DNA of 64,000 nucleotides from Tatlockia sp. (GCA_013697955.1 JACCVV010000012.1:62001-126000); one strand, 5' to 3'; shown: positions 18,406-28,179, counted from the first letter of the stretch. The notes: generated by a model not told the origin, from the sequence alone. Numbers and translations: made by a program.

Positions 18406-19401
18406 ATGAAAAACGGTTTGCTACTCATCAATCTTGGTACACCTTCTAGTCCTCATTTAAAAGCTGTTCGGAAATACCTTGCAGAGTTTTTGAGCGATAA
18501 ACGGGTTATTGATTTACCTCTATGGCTTCGCTACCCCTTAATTTATGGCACTATTCTTCCTTTTCGACCTAAGCAAACTTCAAAAGCATATCAAGCGATT
18601 TGGACCGAAAATGGGTCGCCACTATTAAAAAACAGCCGAAATTTGGAATTAAAACTGCAAGAACGGCTTGGTGATGACTGGCAGGTTTGTCTTGGAATGC
18701 GTTACGGCCAGCCATCGTTAGAAGAGGGATTAAAACAATTAATCGCTTGTAAGAATCTAACCATTCTTCCCTTATATCCACAATATTCTTCAGCGGCGAC
18801 GGGTTCATCGCTAGAAGCGGTTTTAGAAATAGTAGCGAAACAAAATACTCATCCATCCTTAACTATTATTTCTGATTTTTATGAAGAACCGGAATTCATT
18901 AATGCCCAAGCGGCAGTAATTCAACCTTACCTTGAGGGACATGAGCATCTTTTACTCAGCTATCACGGGCTACCTGAACGTCATTTAAAGAAAAGTGGAT
19001 GTTTTACAATTTGTGCAACAGATTGCCCCCCAATGTCCAACACAAACCAAAAATGCTACAGAGCCCAATGTTATGCAACAACTCGCGCCCTTGCCAAAAA
19101 ACTGGCTTTGCAGGAAGGCAATTACTCTATTTCTTTTCAATCCCGATTAGGGAAAACGCCCTGGATTAAGCCTTATACAGATGAAGTTTTAACGAATTTG
19201 ATAACCAAAGGCATCAAGAGAGTTGCAATTGCTTGTCCTTCTTTTGTTGCTGACTGCCTCGAAACTCTTGAAGAAATCGGCATTCGCGCTCAAGAATCCT
19301 GGGTCAAATCAGGTGGTGAAAAATTAACCCTTATTCCCAGTGTTAACCATTCTGATTTATGGGTGGAAGGTCTCGTTTCATTGATAAACCTAAAGTCATA
19401 A
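18406..19401 (+). CDS. hemH: Ferrochelatase
   Basis: Inserts ferrous iron into protoporphyrin IX, the last step of protoheme synthesis, at the cytosolic face of the membrane. From the ATG at 18406 there are 331 residues beginning MKNGLLLINLGTPSSP. The catalytic region includes LLLSYHGLPERHLKKSGC (His in SYHGLP), QCYATTRALA and FQSRLGKTPWIKPYTDE; the ACPSFVADCLETLEEI stretch follows. An upstream ATG at 18352 would add 18 unrelated residues. The ribosome site is weak. Functionally it links with the ctaA/cyoE heme genes further on. Confidence 0.95.
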   Translation: MKNGLLLINLGTPSSPHLKAVRKYLAEFLSDKRVIDLPLWLRYPLIYGTILPFRPKQTSKAYQAIWTENGSPLLKNSRNLELKLQERLGDDWQVCLGMRYGQPSLEEGLKQLIACKNLTILPLYPQYSSAATGSSLEAVLEIVAKQNTHPSLTIISDFYEEPEFINAQAAVIQPYLEGHEHLLLSYHGLPERHLKKSGCFTICATDCPPMSNTNQKCYRAQCYATTRALAKKLALQEGNYSISFQSRLGKTPWIKPYTDEVLTNLITKGIKRVAIACPSFVADCLETLEEIGIRAQESWVKSGGEKLTLIPSVNHSDLWVEGLVSLINLKS

Positions 19402-19461
19402 AAATTGCAAAACCTTATTTTTATGCTATAGAACATTAATAAGAAATCTATTGAGGTTACA

Positions 19462-19707
19462 ATGCCTAACAAAATCTTTGCAGAACGTCTTAATAAGGAA
19501 CTAGATGGTATCGGCGTTCCTTCTCGCAGTATTGAGCGAATTGAAGCCTTTGCAAAAATGGTTAAAATTCCTCGATTTAAGGCTGAAGCGTTTTTAGATG
19601 GAATCACGGTTCCCGATGCGCAATTACTTGAGCGCTTTGCAGAAGAGTTTGAGGTAGATAGCGACTGGTTAATAGGTAAAGCGGAACAAAGGCATAAAAA
19701 GAAATAG
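19462..19707 (+). CDS. Small helix-turn-helix-like protein
   Basis: 81 residues with a GAGGT ribosome site 5 bp before the ATG. The middle (RIEAFAKMVKIPRFKAEAFLDGITVPDAQLL is split by an HTH-like turn) followed by LLERFAEEFEVDSDWLIG looks like the Xre/Cro-type fold seen in small repressor-like proteins, where the last phrase is the common C-terminal helix. It ends one base before the convergent AstE-like gene. The target is unknown. Confidence 0.5.
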   Translation: MPNKIFAERLNKELDGIGVPSRSIERIEAFAKMVKIPRFKAEAFLDGITVPDAQLLERFAEEFEVDSDWLIGKAEQRHKKK

Positions 19708-19708
19708 T

Positions 19709-20725
19709 TTAATCCCAATCTTCAGGGATATCGGTTGGTAGCTCTAAGCCTTTCCAATCTTCAAATAAGGCGACATGATATAGGGCGTCCCCTTCATTAA
19801 CTAATGGTATATTGGTATTGCCAATAATTAACCCTTCGAAAGGACAACGGACTTCCACCTCATTATGGCCTAAGGGATCAACTATTCCACAGAGTAATTC
19901 ACCTTTGGAAATTTTATAGCCTAATGGTTTAGCTGAAACCATCATTCCGCTAGCCAAAGCTCGCACCCAGAACGTGGATTTGGCTACGGAGGTGCTAGTT
20001 CTGCGCTTGGAGATATGCTTACCAAGCGAAGGAGCAAGCATGCCTAAAAAATCCATGACCCTAAGCACTCCATGCAGACCAAGTTTTATTGAAAATTCTT
20101 CAAAACGTAGCGCTTCTCCTGCTTCATAAACAATAACCGGAATATTCAAATTATCAGTAGCATAGCGTAAAGAACCATCTCTTATATTAGAAGGGACCAT
20201 AACAGGCGTTGAAAAGGCTTTAGCCATCTGTTTGGAAATAGCATTATCTTCGCTAAAACGAACTTGTGGATAGTTGCTGCGGTGAATTGAGCCTGTGTGC
20301 AAATCAATCCCATGGGTTGAATGTTTTACAATTTCAGTCATTATCAAATTGGCTAACTGGGAAGCCATTGAACCTCTTACCGAACCTGGGAATTGACGGT
20401 TTAAATCCCTTCGATCAGGTAGATAACGAGAATGCAGCATCAATCCATAGACATTGACAACTGGCAAAGTAATTAAGGTGCCACGTAAACGTTTAACATA
20501 GGGAGTTTGATGAAGTCTGCGAATAATTTCGACGCCGTTAATTTCATCGCCATGGATAGCAGCAGTTATGAAAAGAACAGGTCCTTCTTTTTTACCATTA
20601 AATACAAAAACAGGGATTTTAAGTGGAGTGGAAGTATACAGCATTGCCATGTCAAGTTTCACGCAACGGGACTCACCCGCCTCGATAGTTTCACCTGCTA
20701 TGACAATAGACTGTTTATTATTCAT
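19709..20725 (-). CDS. AstE/AspA-family zinc hydrolase paired with RimK
   Basis: 338-residue member of the succinylglutamate desuccinylase/aspartoacylase family (M14-like). Zinc ligands are visible: [12 protein letters not shown] (His58, Glu61) and DLHTGS (His143); [13 protein letters not shown] holds the substrate arginines. A C-terminal beta domain (residues about 250-330, with biotinyl-like wording [12 protein letters not shown]) follows. It overlaps the rimK stop by 4 bp, so the two are translationally coupled. A role in trimming or recycling RimK-made glutamate adducts is an inference from the pairing. Confidence 0.8.
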   Translation of the reverse strand: MNNKQSIVIAGETIEAGESRCVKLDMAMLYTSTPLKIPVFVFNGKKEGPVLFITAAIHGDEINGVEIIRRLHQTPYVKRLRGTLITLPVVNVYGLMLHSRYLPDRRDLNRQFPGSVRGSMASQLANLIMTEIVKHSTHGIDLHTGSIHRSNYPQVRFSEDNAISKQMAKAFSTPVMVPSNIRDGSLRYATDNLNIPVIVYEAGEALRFEEFSIKLGLHGVLRVMDFLGMLAPSLGKHISKRRTSTSVAKSTFWVRALASGMMVSAKPLGYKISKGELLCGIVDPLGHNEVEVRCPFEGLIIGNTNIPLVNEGDALYHVALFEDWKGLELPTDIPEDWD

Positions 20726-21630
20726 CCCTGGAACCGTTGTTTAATGCTTTTTGGTTTAGCATTTTTCTCTAAGTATTGAATAATTTTAGCAGCAATATTC
20801 ACATGAGTTGTCTTTTCAATTCCTTCAAGTCCTGGAGATGAATTAATCTCCAACACCAGAGGTCCTTTATTAGAGCGAATTAGATCGACCCCAGCGACTT
20901 TTAAACCCATTGTTTTTGCAGCGCATATAGCAAGAGCGCGCTCTTTAGGCGATAGAGTCACTTTAAGGGCCTTGCCCCCTTGATGAACATTGGCTCTAAA
21001 ATCGCCCTCTTTAGCCTGTCGCTTTATGGCAGCGACTACCTTATCCCCAATAACAAAACAGCGAAGATCGACTCCACGAGATTCTTCAATAAATTCCTGA
21101 ACTAAAATATTGGCTGACATTTCCTTGAAGGCATTAATGATACTGACTGCTGATTGTTGGCTATCCACTAAAATAACCCCCTTACCCTGCGTCCCTTCCA
21201 AAAGTTTTATTACTAATGGCGCTCCACCTACCATACGGATTAAATCCTCCGTATCATCGGGAGATTGCGCGAAACTGGTTGAAGGCATAGGAATTCCCTT
21301 ACGCGCTAAAAGCTGAAGAGAGCGAAATTTATCTCGCGAACGCGAAATGGCAATTGATTCGTTTAGGGTATAAATCCCCATAGTTTCCATGTGTCTTAAT
21401 AAGGCGGTACCGTAATAGGTAATTGAAGCGCCGATACGTGGAATTATCGCATCAAATTTAGGCAAAGGCTCGCCACCACGATAATGTACTATAGGGTTGG
21501 AGGCAGCTATATTCATGTAGCAGTATAAAGGATTAATGATGGTGACCTCGTGTCCTGCTTCTTCACCTTCGGTTTTTAAACGCTGATGTGAGAAAAGTTT
21601 TGGATTCGTGGCCAGTATTGCAATTTTCAT
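20722..21630 (-). CDS. rimK: ATP-grasp glutamate ligase RimK
   Basis: Adds glutamate residues to the C-terminus of ribosomal protein S6 (and can make poly-glutamate). 302 residues from the ATG at 21630, set by AGGAA; a longer frame to 21756 has no homologous wording. Blocks: [30 protein letters not shown]-grasp loop [31 protein letters not shown], and magnesium site [13 protein letters not shown]. It sits downstream of sco (137 bp gap) and heads a two-gene unit with the AstE-like hydrolase. Confidence 0.92.
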   Translation of the reverse strand: MKIAILATNPKLFSHQRLKTEGEEAGHEVTIINPLYCYMNIAASNPIVHYRGGEPLPKFDAIIPRIGASITYYGTALLRHMETMGIYTLNESIAISRSRDKFRSLQLLARKGIPMPSTSFAQSPDDTEDLIRMVGGAPLVIKLLEGTQGKGVILVDSQQSAVSIINAFKEMSANILVQEFIEESRGVDLRCFVIGDKVVAAIKRQAKEGDFRANVHQGGKALKVTLSPKERALAICAAKTMGLKVAGVDLIRSNKGPLVLEINSSPGLEGIEKTTHVNIAAKIIQYLEKNAKPKSIKQRFQG

Positions 21631-21767
21631 AAATCGATGTTCCTTTTTTATTATATTTCTTAGCCCAGATATTTCCTTTGATAGTATAATAATAGTCCAA
21701 TTTTCCATTGAAAAAGCCAAACGGAAACCATCCAGGCAATTAAATTGTTTATACAATGCTTACTTGG

Positions 21768-22412
21768 TTATGAAACTAACAAGCGATAATCCTTAGCCAA
21801 TAACCCAGCTTGGTGTGGCGTGGTAAAAAATGCACTCAACTCGCCCTGGGGATTAAATAACATGACAGCGCCACTATGTTGCATATCATAATTTTCCCCA
21901 TCGGCTGTGGCAGGTAAGGCGATTTTAGTATAGGCAATACCCATTTCTTTAGTCATTTCACTAACAATATCCATGCTTCCACGAGCACCATAAAAATGCT
22001 TATCAAAAGCTTGCACATAGGATTTCAGTTTCTGTTGATTATCCCGCTCAGGATCAATAGAAATCATAACGACACGCGGGAGGTGTGAGGTCTGATTTTC
22101 CTCAAGCATATGATACATTTTTGCTAATTCAGCCATAGTTGTCGGACACACAAACCCACAGTTGGTAAAGCCAAAAAACACCATTGTCCACTGACCTTTC
22201 AGGTTTTCATTAGTAAAAGGCTGATTATCAATGCCAGTTAAAGCAAAGGGTTTAATTTCCCGTGGTTTATTGAGCAAAGTACCATTAAATTCCGAGAGAT
22301 CGACCTTCTTTTCTTTATGCAAATGTCCAGAAACAAACACGCCTGCAATGAGAGCCATAAAAACAATTAAAACGATGACAGTACTGTTAACACGATTTTT
22401 ACGGGTAGACAT
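21768..22412 (-). CDS. Sco1/SenC copper chaperone for cytochrome c oxidase
   Basis: Membrane-anchored periplasmic thioredoxin-fold protein that delivers copper to the CuA site of COX. 214 residues; one N-terminal TM (13-31). Copper ligands are CGFVC (Cys85, Cys89) in FFGFTNCGFVCPTTM and His179 in MQHSGAVML. Last gene of the SURF1-to-Sco run, 14 bp after cyoE. Confidence 0.93.
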   Translation of the reverse strand: MSTRKNRVNSTVIVLIVFMALIAGVFVSGHLHKEKKVDLSEFNGTLLNKPREIKPFALTGIDNQPFTNENLKGQWTMVFFGFTNCGFVCPTTMAELAKMYHMLEENQTSHLPRVVMISIDPERDNQQKLKSYVQAFDKHFYGARGSMDIVSEMTKEMGIAYTKIALPATADGENYDMQHSGAVMLFNPQGELSAFFTTPHQAGLLAKDYRLLVS

Positions 22413-22426
22413 TTTTTTAGATCCCC

Positions 22427-23311
22427 TTAGCTGTAGTGATCAATCAATAAAAATACAAATAACATCATTAGATAAACAATAGAAAATCGAAAGGTTCGCA
22501 TTGCAACTCTTGGCTTTTCAGAAAAATACAGTTTAATTGCCCAGTATAAAAAACGAGTACCTAATAGCAAAGCACCAGTTAAATATAACCAGCCGCTCAT
22601 GCCCACAATGAAGGGTAAAATACTAACAACTAATAATAAAATCGTATATAAAAGCACATATAACTTGGTGTATGAGACTCCGTGTGTGACAGGTAACATA
22701 GGAATTTTTGCATTTTTATACTCTTCAAGCCGATAAATAGCCAACGCCCAAAAATGAGGCGGCGTCCAGGTAAAAATAATCAAAACCAGCAGCAAGGCTT
22801 GGGGATCAAGTTGATTGGTCACTGCAGTCCAGCCTAATAAAGGCGGCGCTGCACCGGCTAAACCGCCGATCACAATATTTTGAGGAGTAGCACGTTTTAA
22901 ATACCCCGTATAAATGCCGGCATAACCTATCAGGGTAATAAAAGTAAGAATAGCTGTAAGCACATTTACAAATAAAATGAGGATAGCCATGCCTGTAAGA
23001 GAAAGTCCGAAAGCAAAAATCAAAGCTTGTCTGACAGAAACTCGCCCTACGGCAATAGGTCTTTTCCGGGTGCGCGTCATGATGGCATCAATACGTTTAT
23101 CAACTAAATGATTAATTGCGGCAGCAGATCCAGCGCAAAAACCAATTCCAAGTAAAGAGGCAGCTACAGTAGTTAAAGGAACCCAGCCAGGTACTGCTAA
23201 ATACATGCCCACAAGGACTGTAAGCAACATTAGTGCAACTACCTTTGGCTTGCATAGTTCAATGTAATCACGCCATTCCACTTTAGCGCTGATTTCAGTC
23301 TTTTCTTGCAT
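22427..23311 (-). CDS. cyoE: Protoheme IX farnesyltransferase (heme O synthase)
   Basis: UbiA-family prenyltransferase (also called CtaB) making heme O from protoheme. 294 residues, about 9 TM helices. The prenyl-diphosphate/Mg motif is NHLVDKRID (Asn67, Asp71, Asp75) followed by TRTRKRP; the second Asp-rich region lies at [18 protein letters not shown]. Its start overlaps the ctaA stop by 17 bp. Confidence 0.95.
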   Translation of the reverse strand: MQEKTEISAKVEWRDYIELCKPKVVALMLLTVLVGMYLAVPGWVPLTTVAASLLGIGFCAGSAAAINHLVDKRIDAIMTRTRKRPIAVGRVSVRQALIFAFGLSLTGMAILILFVNVLTAILTFITLIGYAGIYTGYLKRATPQNIVIGGLAGAAPPLLGWTAVTNQLDPQALLLVLIIFTWTPPHFWALAIYRLEEYKNAKIPMLPVTHGVSYTKLYVLLYTILLLVVSILPFIVGMSGWLYLTGALLLGTRFLYWAIKLYFSEKPRVAMRTFRFSIVYLMMLFVFLLIDHYS

Positions 23312-24305
23312 AAGAAAATCTCCCTTGGCTAAGATAAAGCATCATCAGTATAAGTCCCATCAATAAAGCAGCAACGCCATTGTGAGCTACCGCAACCCAT
23401 AAAGGTAATAAATAAACCACATTCAAAATACCTAAAAGGAATTGAATTAAAATCAGAAGAATGGCCAATGAAGCACAAATTCGCAGTGAGCGATTTTCAA
23501 CTTTAAAAAGCAATAAGGATGAAAGAATTAAAATATAAAGAGCGGTAATGACTGCTCCTAAACGGTGAATAAATTGAATGGTCATTCTAATTTCATTATC
23601 AAGCACACCGCCCTGATAATTGGCCCCAACTGGCGCAAATAAATTGAACCCTTTAGAAAAATGTAAAGGAGGTAACCACTGACCATTGCACTGAGGAAAT
23701 CCGATACAGGCAATTCCTGCGTAATTTGAACTTACCCAACCACCCAAAGCAATCTGGCAAAAAACAATGATCAAACCCAAACATATCCAAAACCACCATT
23801 GCCGCAAATTTTGAATTTTGACCGGACTCAATTGAATAGCCAATCTACAAAGACAGGCAAAAATCAAAATTCCGCCCAACAAATGTCCCATTACTACTAC
23901 AGGTAGTAATTTCAGGGTCACTGTCCACATACCCAAAGCTGCTTGAAATAAAACCAGAAAAATTAGGGCAAGTGGTAGTTTCCAAGGAAGGGAAAATCCT
24001 TTAATTCGCTTGATAAAAGTGAATCCAGCGATAAATAAAATAAGAATACCAAGCGTACCGGCAGCGTAGCGATGCGCCATTTCAGTCCAAGCTTTGCGGG
24101 ATTCAATCGGAATTTGAGGATAGAGATTTTGTGCAGAATCCAATTTATTTTGGGTACTAGGGAGAACCATGTGGCCATAGCAACCCGGCCAATCTGGACA
24201 GCCCAATCCGGCATCGGTTAAACGTGTATAGGCACCTAACATCACTACAAACAAGGCTAAAAACACAGCAGAAATGACTACATAACGTATTACTTTAAAT
24301 TGCAT
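23295..24305 (-). CDS. ctaA: Heme A synthase (COX15/CtaA)
   Basis: Oxidises heme O to heme A in the inner membrane. 336 residues, eight hydrophobic segments in two four-helix halves. Conserved features: [22 protein letters not shown] near the N-terminus, [15 protein letters not shown], and in the second half [21 protein letters not shown] and [10 protein letters not shown]. The histidines that bind heme are all present. It lies 3 bp from the upstream Sco-like gene stop. Confidence 0.95.
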   Translation of the reverse strand: MQFKVIRYVVISAVFLALFVVMLGAYTRLTDAGLGCPDWPGCYGHMVLPSTQNKLDSAQNLYPQIPIESRKAWTEMAHRYAAGTLGILILFIAGFTFIKRIKGFSLPWKLPLALIFLVLFQAALGMWTVTLKLLPVVVMGHLLGGILIFACLCRLAIQLSPVKIQNLRQWWFWICLGLIIVFCQIALGGWVSSNYAGIACIGFPQCNGQWLPPLHFSKGFNLFAPVGANYQGGVLDNEIRMTIQFIHRLGAVITALYILILSSLLLFKVENRSLRICASLAILLILIQFLLGILNVVYLLPLWVAVAHNGVAALLMGLILMMLYLSQGRFSYARKD

Positions 24306-24308
24306 TCC

Positions 24309-24848
24309 TTAACCACTCTTTTTTAATAATTGTTTCATATCCTGGTAAATATCCTGAGGTTTTGAATTCTCTTTATAAGCTAAAACCAGATAACCTTTAG
24401 AATTGGCAATGAATATTTTTGGTTTGGAGTTGAAAACAGGGAGTTTTGACATAGTCGTGCTGGAGATGCGTAATAAATGGATATCATGCTCGTTCAATAA
24501 TTTTTCCATTTTAGCATCAATTTGCTGATTATCCTTAGCCACAACCAACCACTCTTCCACTTCATACAAATGCCGACCTAAAGCAAGGCGAATTCGAGCG
24601 AGCTTATCAATTTTCTTCAAACAAGTAGCTTCACAATTTTCAGGATGCCAATAAATCAGGCGCCATTTGCTTTGGTCCGAAGCTATATCATTAAATAAAA
24701 CAGGTGGGTTTAATAATTCACCTTTATTGGTTGTATTTACTAAAAACAATTGCGGATGTTGGTAAGAAATAAAAGCAATTAAACCTGGAGCTGTAAAAAT
24801 TAACGCCAATACAAACAAGATTAGATAATTACGTTTTGTTATTTTCAT
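24309..24848 (-). CDS. Sco-like single-TM thioredoxin-fold protein without the copper-binding His
   Basis: 179 residues from the ATG at 24848; one N-terminal TM (8-28), then a periplasmic domain with WHPENCEATCLKKID, where Cys72 and Cys76 form the CxxxC spacing of Sco proteins. The C-terminal half (KPKIFIANSKGYLVLAY) matches the Sco fold but no His is at the usual copper position. It overlaps SURF1 by 4 bp and is followed by ctaA. A role as thiol reductase in CuA or heme assembly is plausible but not proven by sequence. Confidence 0.7.
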   Translation of the reverse strand: MKITKRNYLILFVLALIFTAPGLIAFISYQHPQLFLVNTTNKGELLNPPVLFNDIASDQSKWRLIYWHPENCEATCLKKIDKLARIRLALGRHLYEVEEWLVVAKDNQQIDAKMEKLLNEHDIHLLRISSTTMSKLPVFNSKPKIFIANSKGYLVLAYKENSKPQDIYQDMKQLLKKSG

Positions 24849-25561
24849 ATTTTTTTCTTCAAATTTAATGCAACGAATAGAATTAAAATTACCGATGCGA
24901 TAGCAAACCATTGAAAAGCATAGCCATAATGGCGGTCAGGCGACATTGCAACTACTGGCCATTCGCGGACATATTCCTGGCCGCTTTCCTTATTGAGGCG
25001 AATAATAAACGGATAAACTGATTTATGCAAAAACTGTCCTACTAATTTGGTATCAATCCGTTCGACAATAGTAAGCTTTGCTCCTTTCTTTTCTAAATTG
25101 GGTCCCAATACCCAGTTTTTTTCGGAAGGATAATAAACGGTGCCATCCAGTGTTGAATTCATTGGTGTGCTTATTTTGGGCAGAACCTGCCGTCTTTGAT
25201 CCGCAGAAACCCAGCCTCTATCAATAAGGATTAGCGATCCATTTGCCATCTGAAATGGAGTCAATACATGATAGCCAAGCTGGTGTTGATAATGTTGATT
25301 GTCAAAAAGCAAATGTTGATCTAAATAATCCCCGCTAACACGGATAGATTGATACTGCTTTGGTAAAGGGTCTTCCGATTGCCAACGTTTTGAGGCTTGT
25401 TTTGCTTGGGAAGCTTGGGCTGAAAGCATTTCTATTTTTTCTTGAGCGCGCTCAAGTTGCCAAAATCCCAAATGACAGAAAAAAGCCAGGGCTACACAGG
25501 TAAGGAGAGTCATTCGCCAATCAGGAGTGAAACGGTTTTTAAAACAGGTTAAACTAATCAT
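24845..25561 (-). CDS. SURF1 family cytochrome oxidase assembly protein
   Basis: Inner-membrane protein that helps insert heme a into COX subunit I. 238 residues from the ATG at 25561; an upstream frame to 25636 adds 25 residues lacking similarity. Two TM segments frame the protein (about 17-34 and 213-235). Conserved phrases are GFWQLERAQEK, YHVLTPF, LIDRGWVS and the terminal HYGYAFQWFAIA. First gene of the COX assembly run, divergent from the DUF2909-like gene 43 bp away. Confidence 0.92.
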   Translation of the reverse strand: MISLTCFKNRFTPDWRMTLLTCVALAFFCHLGFWQLERAQEKIEMLSAQASQAKQASKRWQSEDPLPKQYQSIRVSGDYLDQHLLFDNQHYQHQLGYHVLTPFQMANGSLILIDRGWVSADQRRQVLPKISTPMNSTLDGTVYYPSEKNWVLGPNLEKKGAKLTIVERIDTKLVGQFLHKSVYPFIIRLNKESGQEYVREWPVVAMSPDRHYGYAFQWFAIASVILILFVALNLKKKI

Positions 25562-25604
25562 TCTTTTTTCTTGGTCCAGTAAAGCAGTTTCGGGAGTATA
25601 ACAA

Positions 25605-25808
25605 ATGTTCACTAAGGCAATCATCATTGTCGTCATGCTAATAATTCTTATTGCCCTAGGCTCCAGTCTTTTTTATTTAGTCCGCGATGAAGGAAAAACC
25701 ACAAGAACAGTCAAAGCACTAACTTGGCGAATTGGGATTTCTCTCGTTTTATTCTTATTTTTATTTTTAGCATTTGCGATGGGTTGGATACATCCTCACG
25801 CTATTTAA
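25605..25808 (+). CDS. Twin-TM DUF2909-like protein
   Basis: 67 residues made of two TM helices (about 3-26 and 43-63) with a short charged loop RDEGKTTRTVKALTWRIG. This matches the small twin-TM proteins found beside COX genes. GGGAG lies 7 bp before the ATG. Its context next to SURF1 supports a link to terminal oxidase assembly. Confidence 0.7.
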   Translation: MFTKAIIIVVMLIILIALGSSLFYLVRDEGKTTRTVKALTWRIGISLVLFLFLFLAFAMGWIHPHAI

Positions 25809-25909
25809 AGTAATTTCCTGAATCAAATATTCAAATCCTAAAGTAGATTTATTTTTCGCCGCTAACCTTAGTATGAGTTTTAATCAATTTATCCTGACAA
25901 GGGGCAGCG

Positions 25910-26188
25910 ATGGACATCATTTTTCAAGGTATGCATAACAGTGAAGAAGCAGCTGAAAGTTTTTTATCCGTGCTGCGCTTGTTTAAGGGTCGTTATCAAA
26001 TTGACCATTTTCGCGAAATGCATTTGACCGTCACACTCGTAAATGACCAGGGCGAGGATGTTGAATTGATTGATAGCGAAACCTCACAGGTTTACCGTAT
26101 TTTTGAGGTCTATCGCAAAGGTTATGAATTAAATGGACGACATGGCCAACCTATGCTGCAATTGGTGGTCGATAATACGCGCCGCTAG
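25910..26188 (+). CDS. Conserved small protein of unknown function
   Basis: 92 residues, with AGGGGC 5 bp before the ATG. Acidic and soluble; no motif that I recognise. It reads like a compact alpha/beta domain (MHLTVTLVNDQGEDVELID; QVYRIFEVYRKGYE). It is 11 bp before the M50 protease gene and probably cotranscribed with it. Confidence 0.6.
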   Translation: MDIIFQGMHNSEEAAESFLSVLRLFKGRYQIDHFREMHLTVTLVNDQGEDVELIDSETSQVYRIFEVYRKGYELNGRHGQPMLQLVVDNTRR

Positions 26189-26199
26189 TTGGAATTGTA

Positions 26200-27273
26200 A
26201 TGATCAACGCTTTATTTGCCCTCGTTTTAACCATGCTTCTTGTTGTTGGTATTCATGAAGCCGGGCATGCTATTTGCGCGAGGTTTTTTGGGGTTAAGAT
26301 TCGCCGAGTTTCAATTGGCTTTGGTAAGACGCTTTTCTCTCGAAAAGACAAAGCCGGACGTGAATGGAGTTGGGCCTTATGGCCTTTAGGTGGCTATGTT
26401 CATTTATTGAACTCTCGAAGCGAAGAAGTTTCTGAAAATGATTACAGTCAATGTTTCGATAAAAAACCCATCTGGCAGCGCTGTTTAATTTTAATTGCCG
26501 GTCCTCTTGCCAATTTGCTCGCCGGTTTTCTTGCCTTGACACTAATGTATATGCTGGGTTTTAAACAGCAAATTCCCCTAATTAAAGATATAAGACCACA
26601 CACTATTGCCTCTGTTGCGGGATTGAGAGCTGGTGAACGCTTTATTTCAATTGATAGCAACAATACCAACTCCTGGCCAGAGGTTGGGATGAGTTTGATT
26701 ATGGGTTTAGGTAAAAAAGATCTGCCGATTGTGGTAATTAATAATTTAGGCCTAATTCGTCAGGTTAATTTTGACCTCAGTCAATGGAAATATAAAAAAG
26801 GCGATCAATCTTTATTAGCTGCGCTTGGTATCAAGCCTGAGCCGACAAATTTATATACTCAACAGGTACCAGGACAATCACTCCATCTTGCTGCAGCCTC
26901 TGCAATAAGCAAGATTTTATTCTTGCTGAAATTCTTTGTTCTCATGTTAAAACAATTATTTACTCATAAAATCCCCTTTATTGTCTTGCTTGGGCCGCTG
27001 GGATTGTTCGAAGCCACTGTCAGCTCCTTTCTACAGGGGCTAGCTGTATTTTTAAACTTTATCGCCAGTTTCAGTCTGGCTGTGGGATTTATTAATCTAT
27101 TACCTATTCCCAGCCTTGATGGAGGTTCACTAGTTTATGCTTTAGTCGAAAAATTCCGTGGAAAACCAGTTTCTGTTGCATTTGAACTTTTGTTACATCG
27201 TTTTGCTTTTATTCTCTTTGCTATTTTGTTAGTACAGCTCATTTTGAATGATTTGCAACGTTATTTTTCTTAG
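26200..27273 (+). CDS. M50 site-2-type membrane metalloprotease (RseP-like)
   Basis: Intramembrane zinc protease of 357 residues. HEAGH (His19, Glu20, His23) lies in the first TM helix, the conserved ALWPLGGYVHL follows, and the third zinc ligand is in LLPIPSLDGG near residue 304. A single PDZ-like domain spans about 110-190. E. coli RseP has two PDZ domains and about 450 residues, so this is a short form; it may cleave an anti-sigma factor or signal-peptide remnants. The canonical rseP is usually beside bamA and dxr, which are not here, so this is likely an additional S2P. Confidence 0.85.
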   Translation: MINALFALVLTMLLVVGIHEAGHAICARFFGVKIRRVSIGFGKTLFSRKDKAGREWSWALWPLGGYVHLLNSRSEEVSENDYSQCFDKKPIWQRCLILIAGPLANLLAGFLALTLMYMLGFKQQIPLIKDIRPHTIASVAGLRAGERFISIDSNNTNSWPEVGMSLIMGLGKKDLPIVVINNLGLIRQVNFDLSQWKYKKGDQSLLAALGIKPEPTNLYTQQVPGQSLHLAAASAISKILFLLKFFVLMLKQLFTHKIPFIVLLGPLGLFEATVSSFLQGLAVFLNFIASFSLAVGFINLLPIPSLDGGSLVYALVEKFRGKPVSVAFELLLHRFAFILFAILLVQLILNDLQRYFS

Positions 27274-27308
27274 ATTTTTTCAAGATCTTTAGATCAACAT
27301 GAGATCTG

Positions 27309-27338
27309 TTGACATCAATAAAAATCCAAATGTATAAT
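27309..27338 (+). promoter_or_regulatory. Strong sigma-70 promoter before the 245-residue gene
   Basis: Perfect TTGACA (27309-27314) and perfect TATAAT (27333-27338) separated by 18 bp, ending 28 bp before the ATG. BglII-like AGATCT repeats flank the upstream side (27285 and 27302 regions). Confidence 0.75.
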
Positions 27339-27366
27339 AATTTTACACCTTTATCTGGATCTAACC

Positions 27367-28104
27367 ATGCGAAGCCCCTTATCATTTATTTTTGAATCAA
27401 AAATCTTTCCCCATGCCCGCACTTTGAGAACCACTTTGAAGCAAAAATTTTTGGATTCTATGAAAGTTGTTTCTGGAACAAAGAACCAGGATGAGTTCAC
27501 ATTTGGGTTATTTGATTTTCTAACTTTTGGCATCCCTGCTGCCTTAGAGTGGTTAACAATGGAGATAGTACAACGCTATGAGGAATTATCGATGGAGGGT
27601 GACCTGCATCCTATGAATGACTGGGAAATCATCATGCTAAATACTGTTAGAGGTGTAAATTTTCTTTTCAATCAATTACCTCGATTTTTGGTATCAGCCC
27701 TTGTTGCTGTAATCGCATTTATCCCAATAACCTTACCGGTTCATCTTGTTGCCAAAGCAATTGATTATTCAAGAGCAGACAGTTTAGAAGTAGCCTTATC
27801 TGCCAAAGATGCCTATGGTAGAACGTTGCAAGAGGAATTGTTAGTTGAATCTTTTGATGATGAAGAAATCACCGACTTAGAAGAAATTGAAGCTGCTTTT
27901 CGGACTTTTGATAAAAAAGTTATAAAATTTTATTCTCCTTATGTTGAAGGGAAACGTCATCACGAAACTATGTTAAACCGCTTTGATTATGATAAAGATA
28001 ATTATGCGATTAGAGCTATGTTTACTCATAATATCGGAAATATTGCCTACTTGTATCCTGAAGAAGCGAATGAAATTGCTGAAGGTGCAATAATTAGGCC
28101 TTAA
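27367..28104 (+). CDS. Hypothetical protein, Legionella-type, possible effector
   Basis: 245 residues with no family that I recognise. There is no signal peptide. A hydrophobic stretch at about 107-130 (FLVSALVAVIAFIPITLPVHLV) could insert in a membrane. The C-terminal half is acidic (ESFDDEEITDLEEIEAAF) and the tail PEEANEIAEGAIIRP resembles E-block translocation signals. It has a strong promoter and is monocistronic. The residues around 50-80 (FGLFDFLTFGIPAALEWL) are aromatic-rich. Confidence 0.5.
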   Translation: MRSPLSFIFESKIFPHARTLRTTLKQKFLDSMKVVSGTKNQDEFTFGLFDFLTFGIPAALEWLTMEIVQRYEELSMEGDLHPMNDWEIIMLNTVRGVNFLFNQLPRFLVSALVAVIAFIPITLPVHLVAKAIDYSRADSLEVALSAKDAYGRTLQEELLVESFDDEEITDLEEIEAAFRTFDKKVIKFYSPYVEGKRHHETMLNRFDYDKDNYAIRAMFTHNIGNIAYLYPEEANEIAEGAIIRP

Positions 28105-28179
28105 AATAAAAGGATTTAAGAGTTTTTACGGTTTTCAATTGGCTCCTCATTGAAATACAAGATTAGCGGAGGGCAAAGG

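Noticed and set aside
21631-21756. 42-residue N-terminal extension of rimK
   Set aside because: The family begins at [10 protein letters not shown], which has an AGGAA ribosome site; the extension has no similarity and would place the promoter inside the gene.
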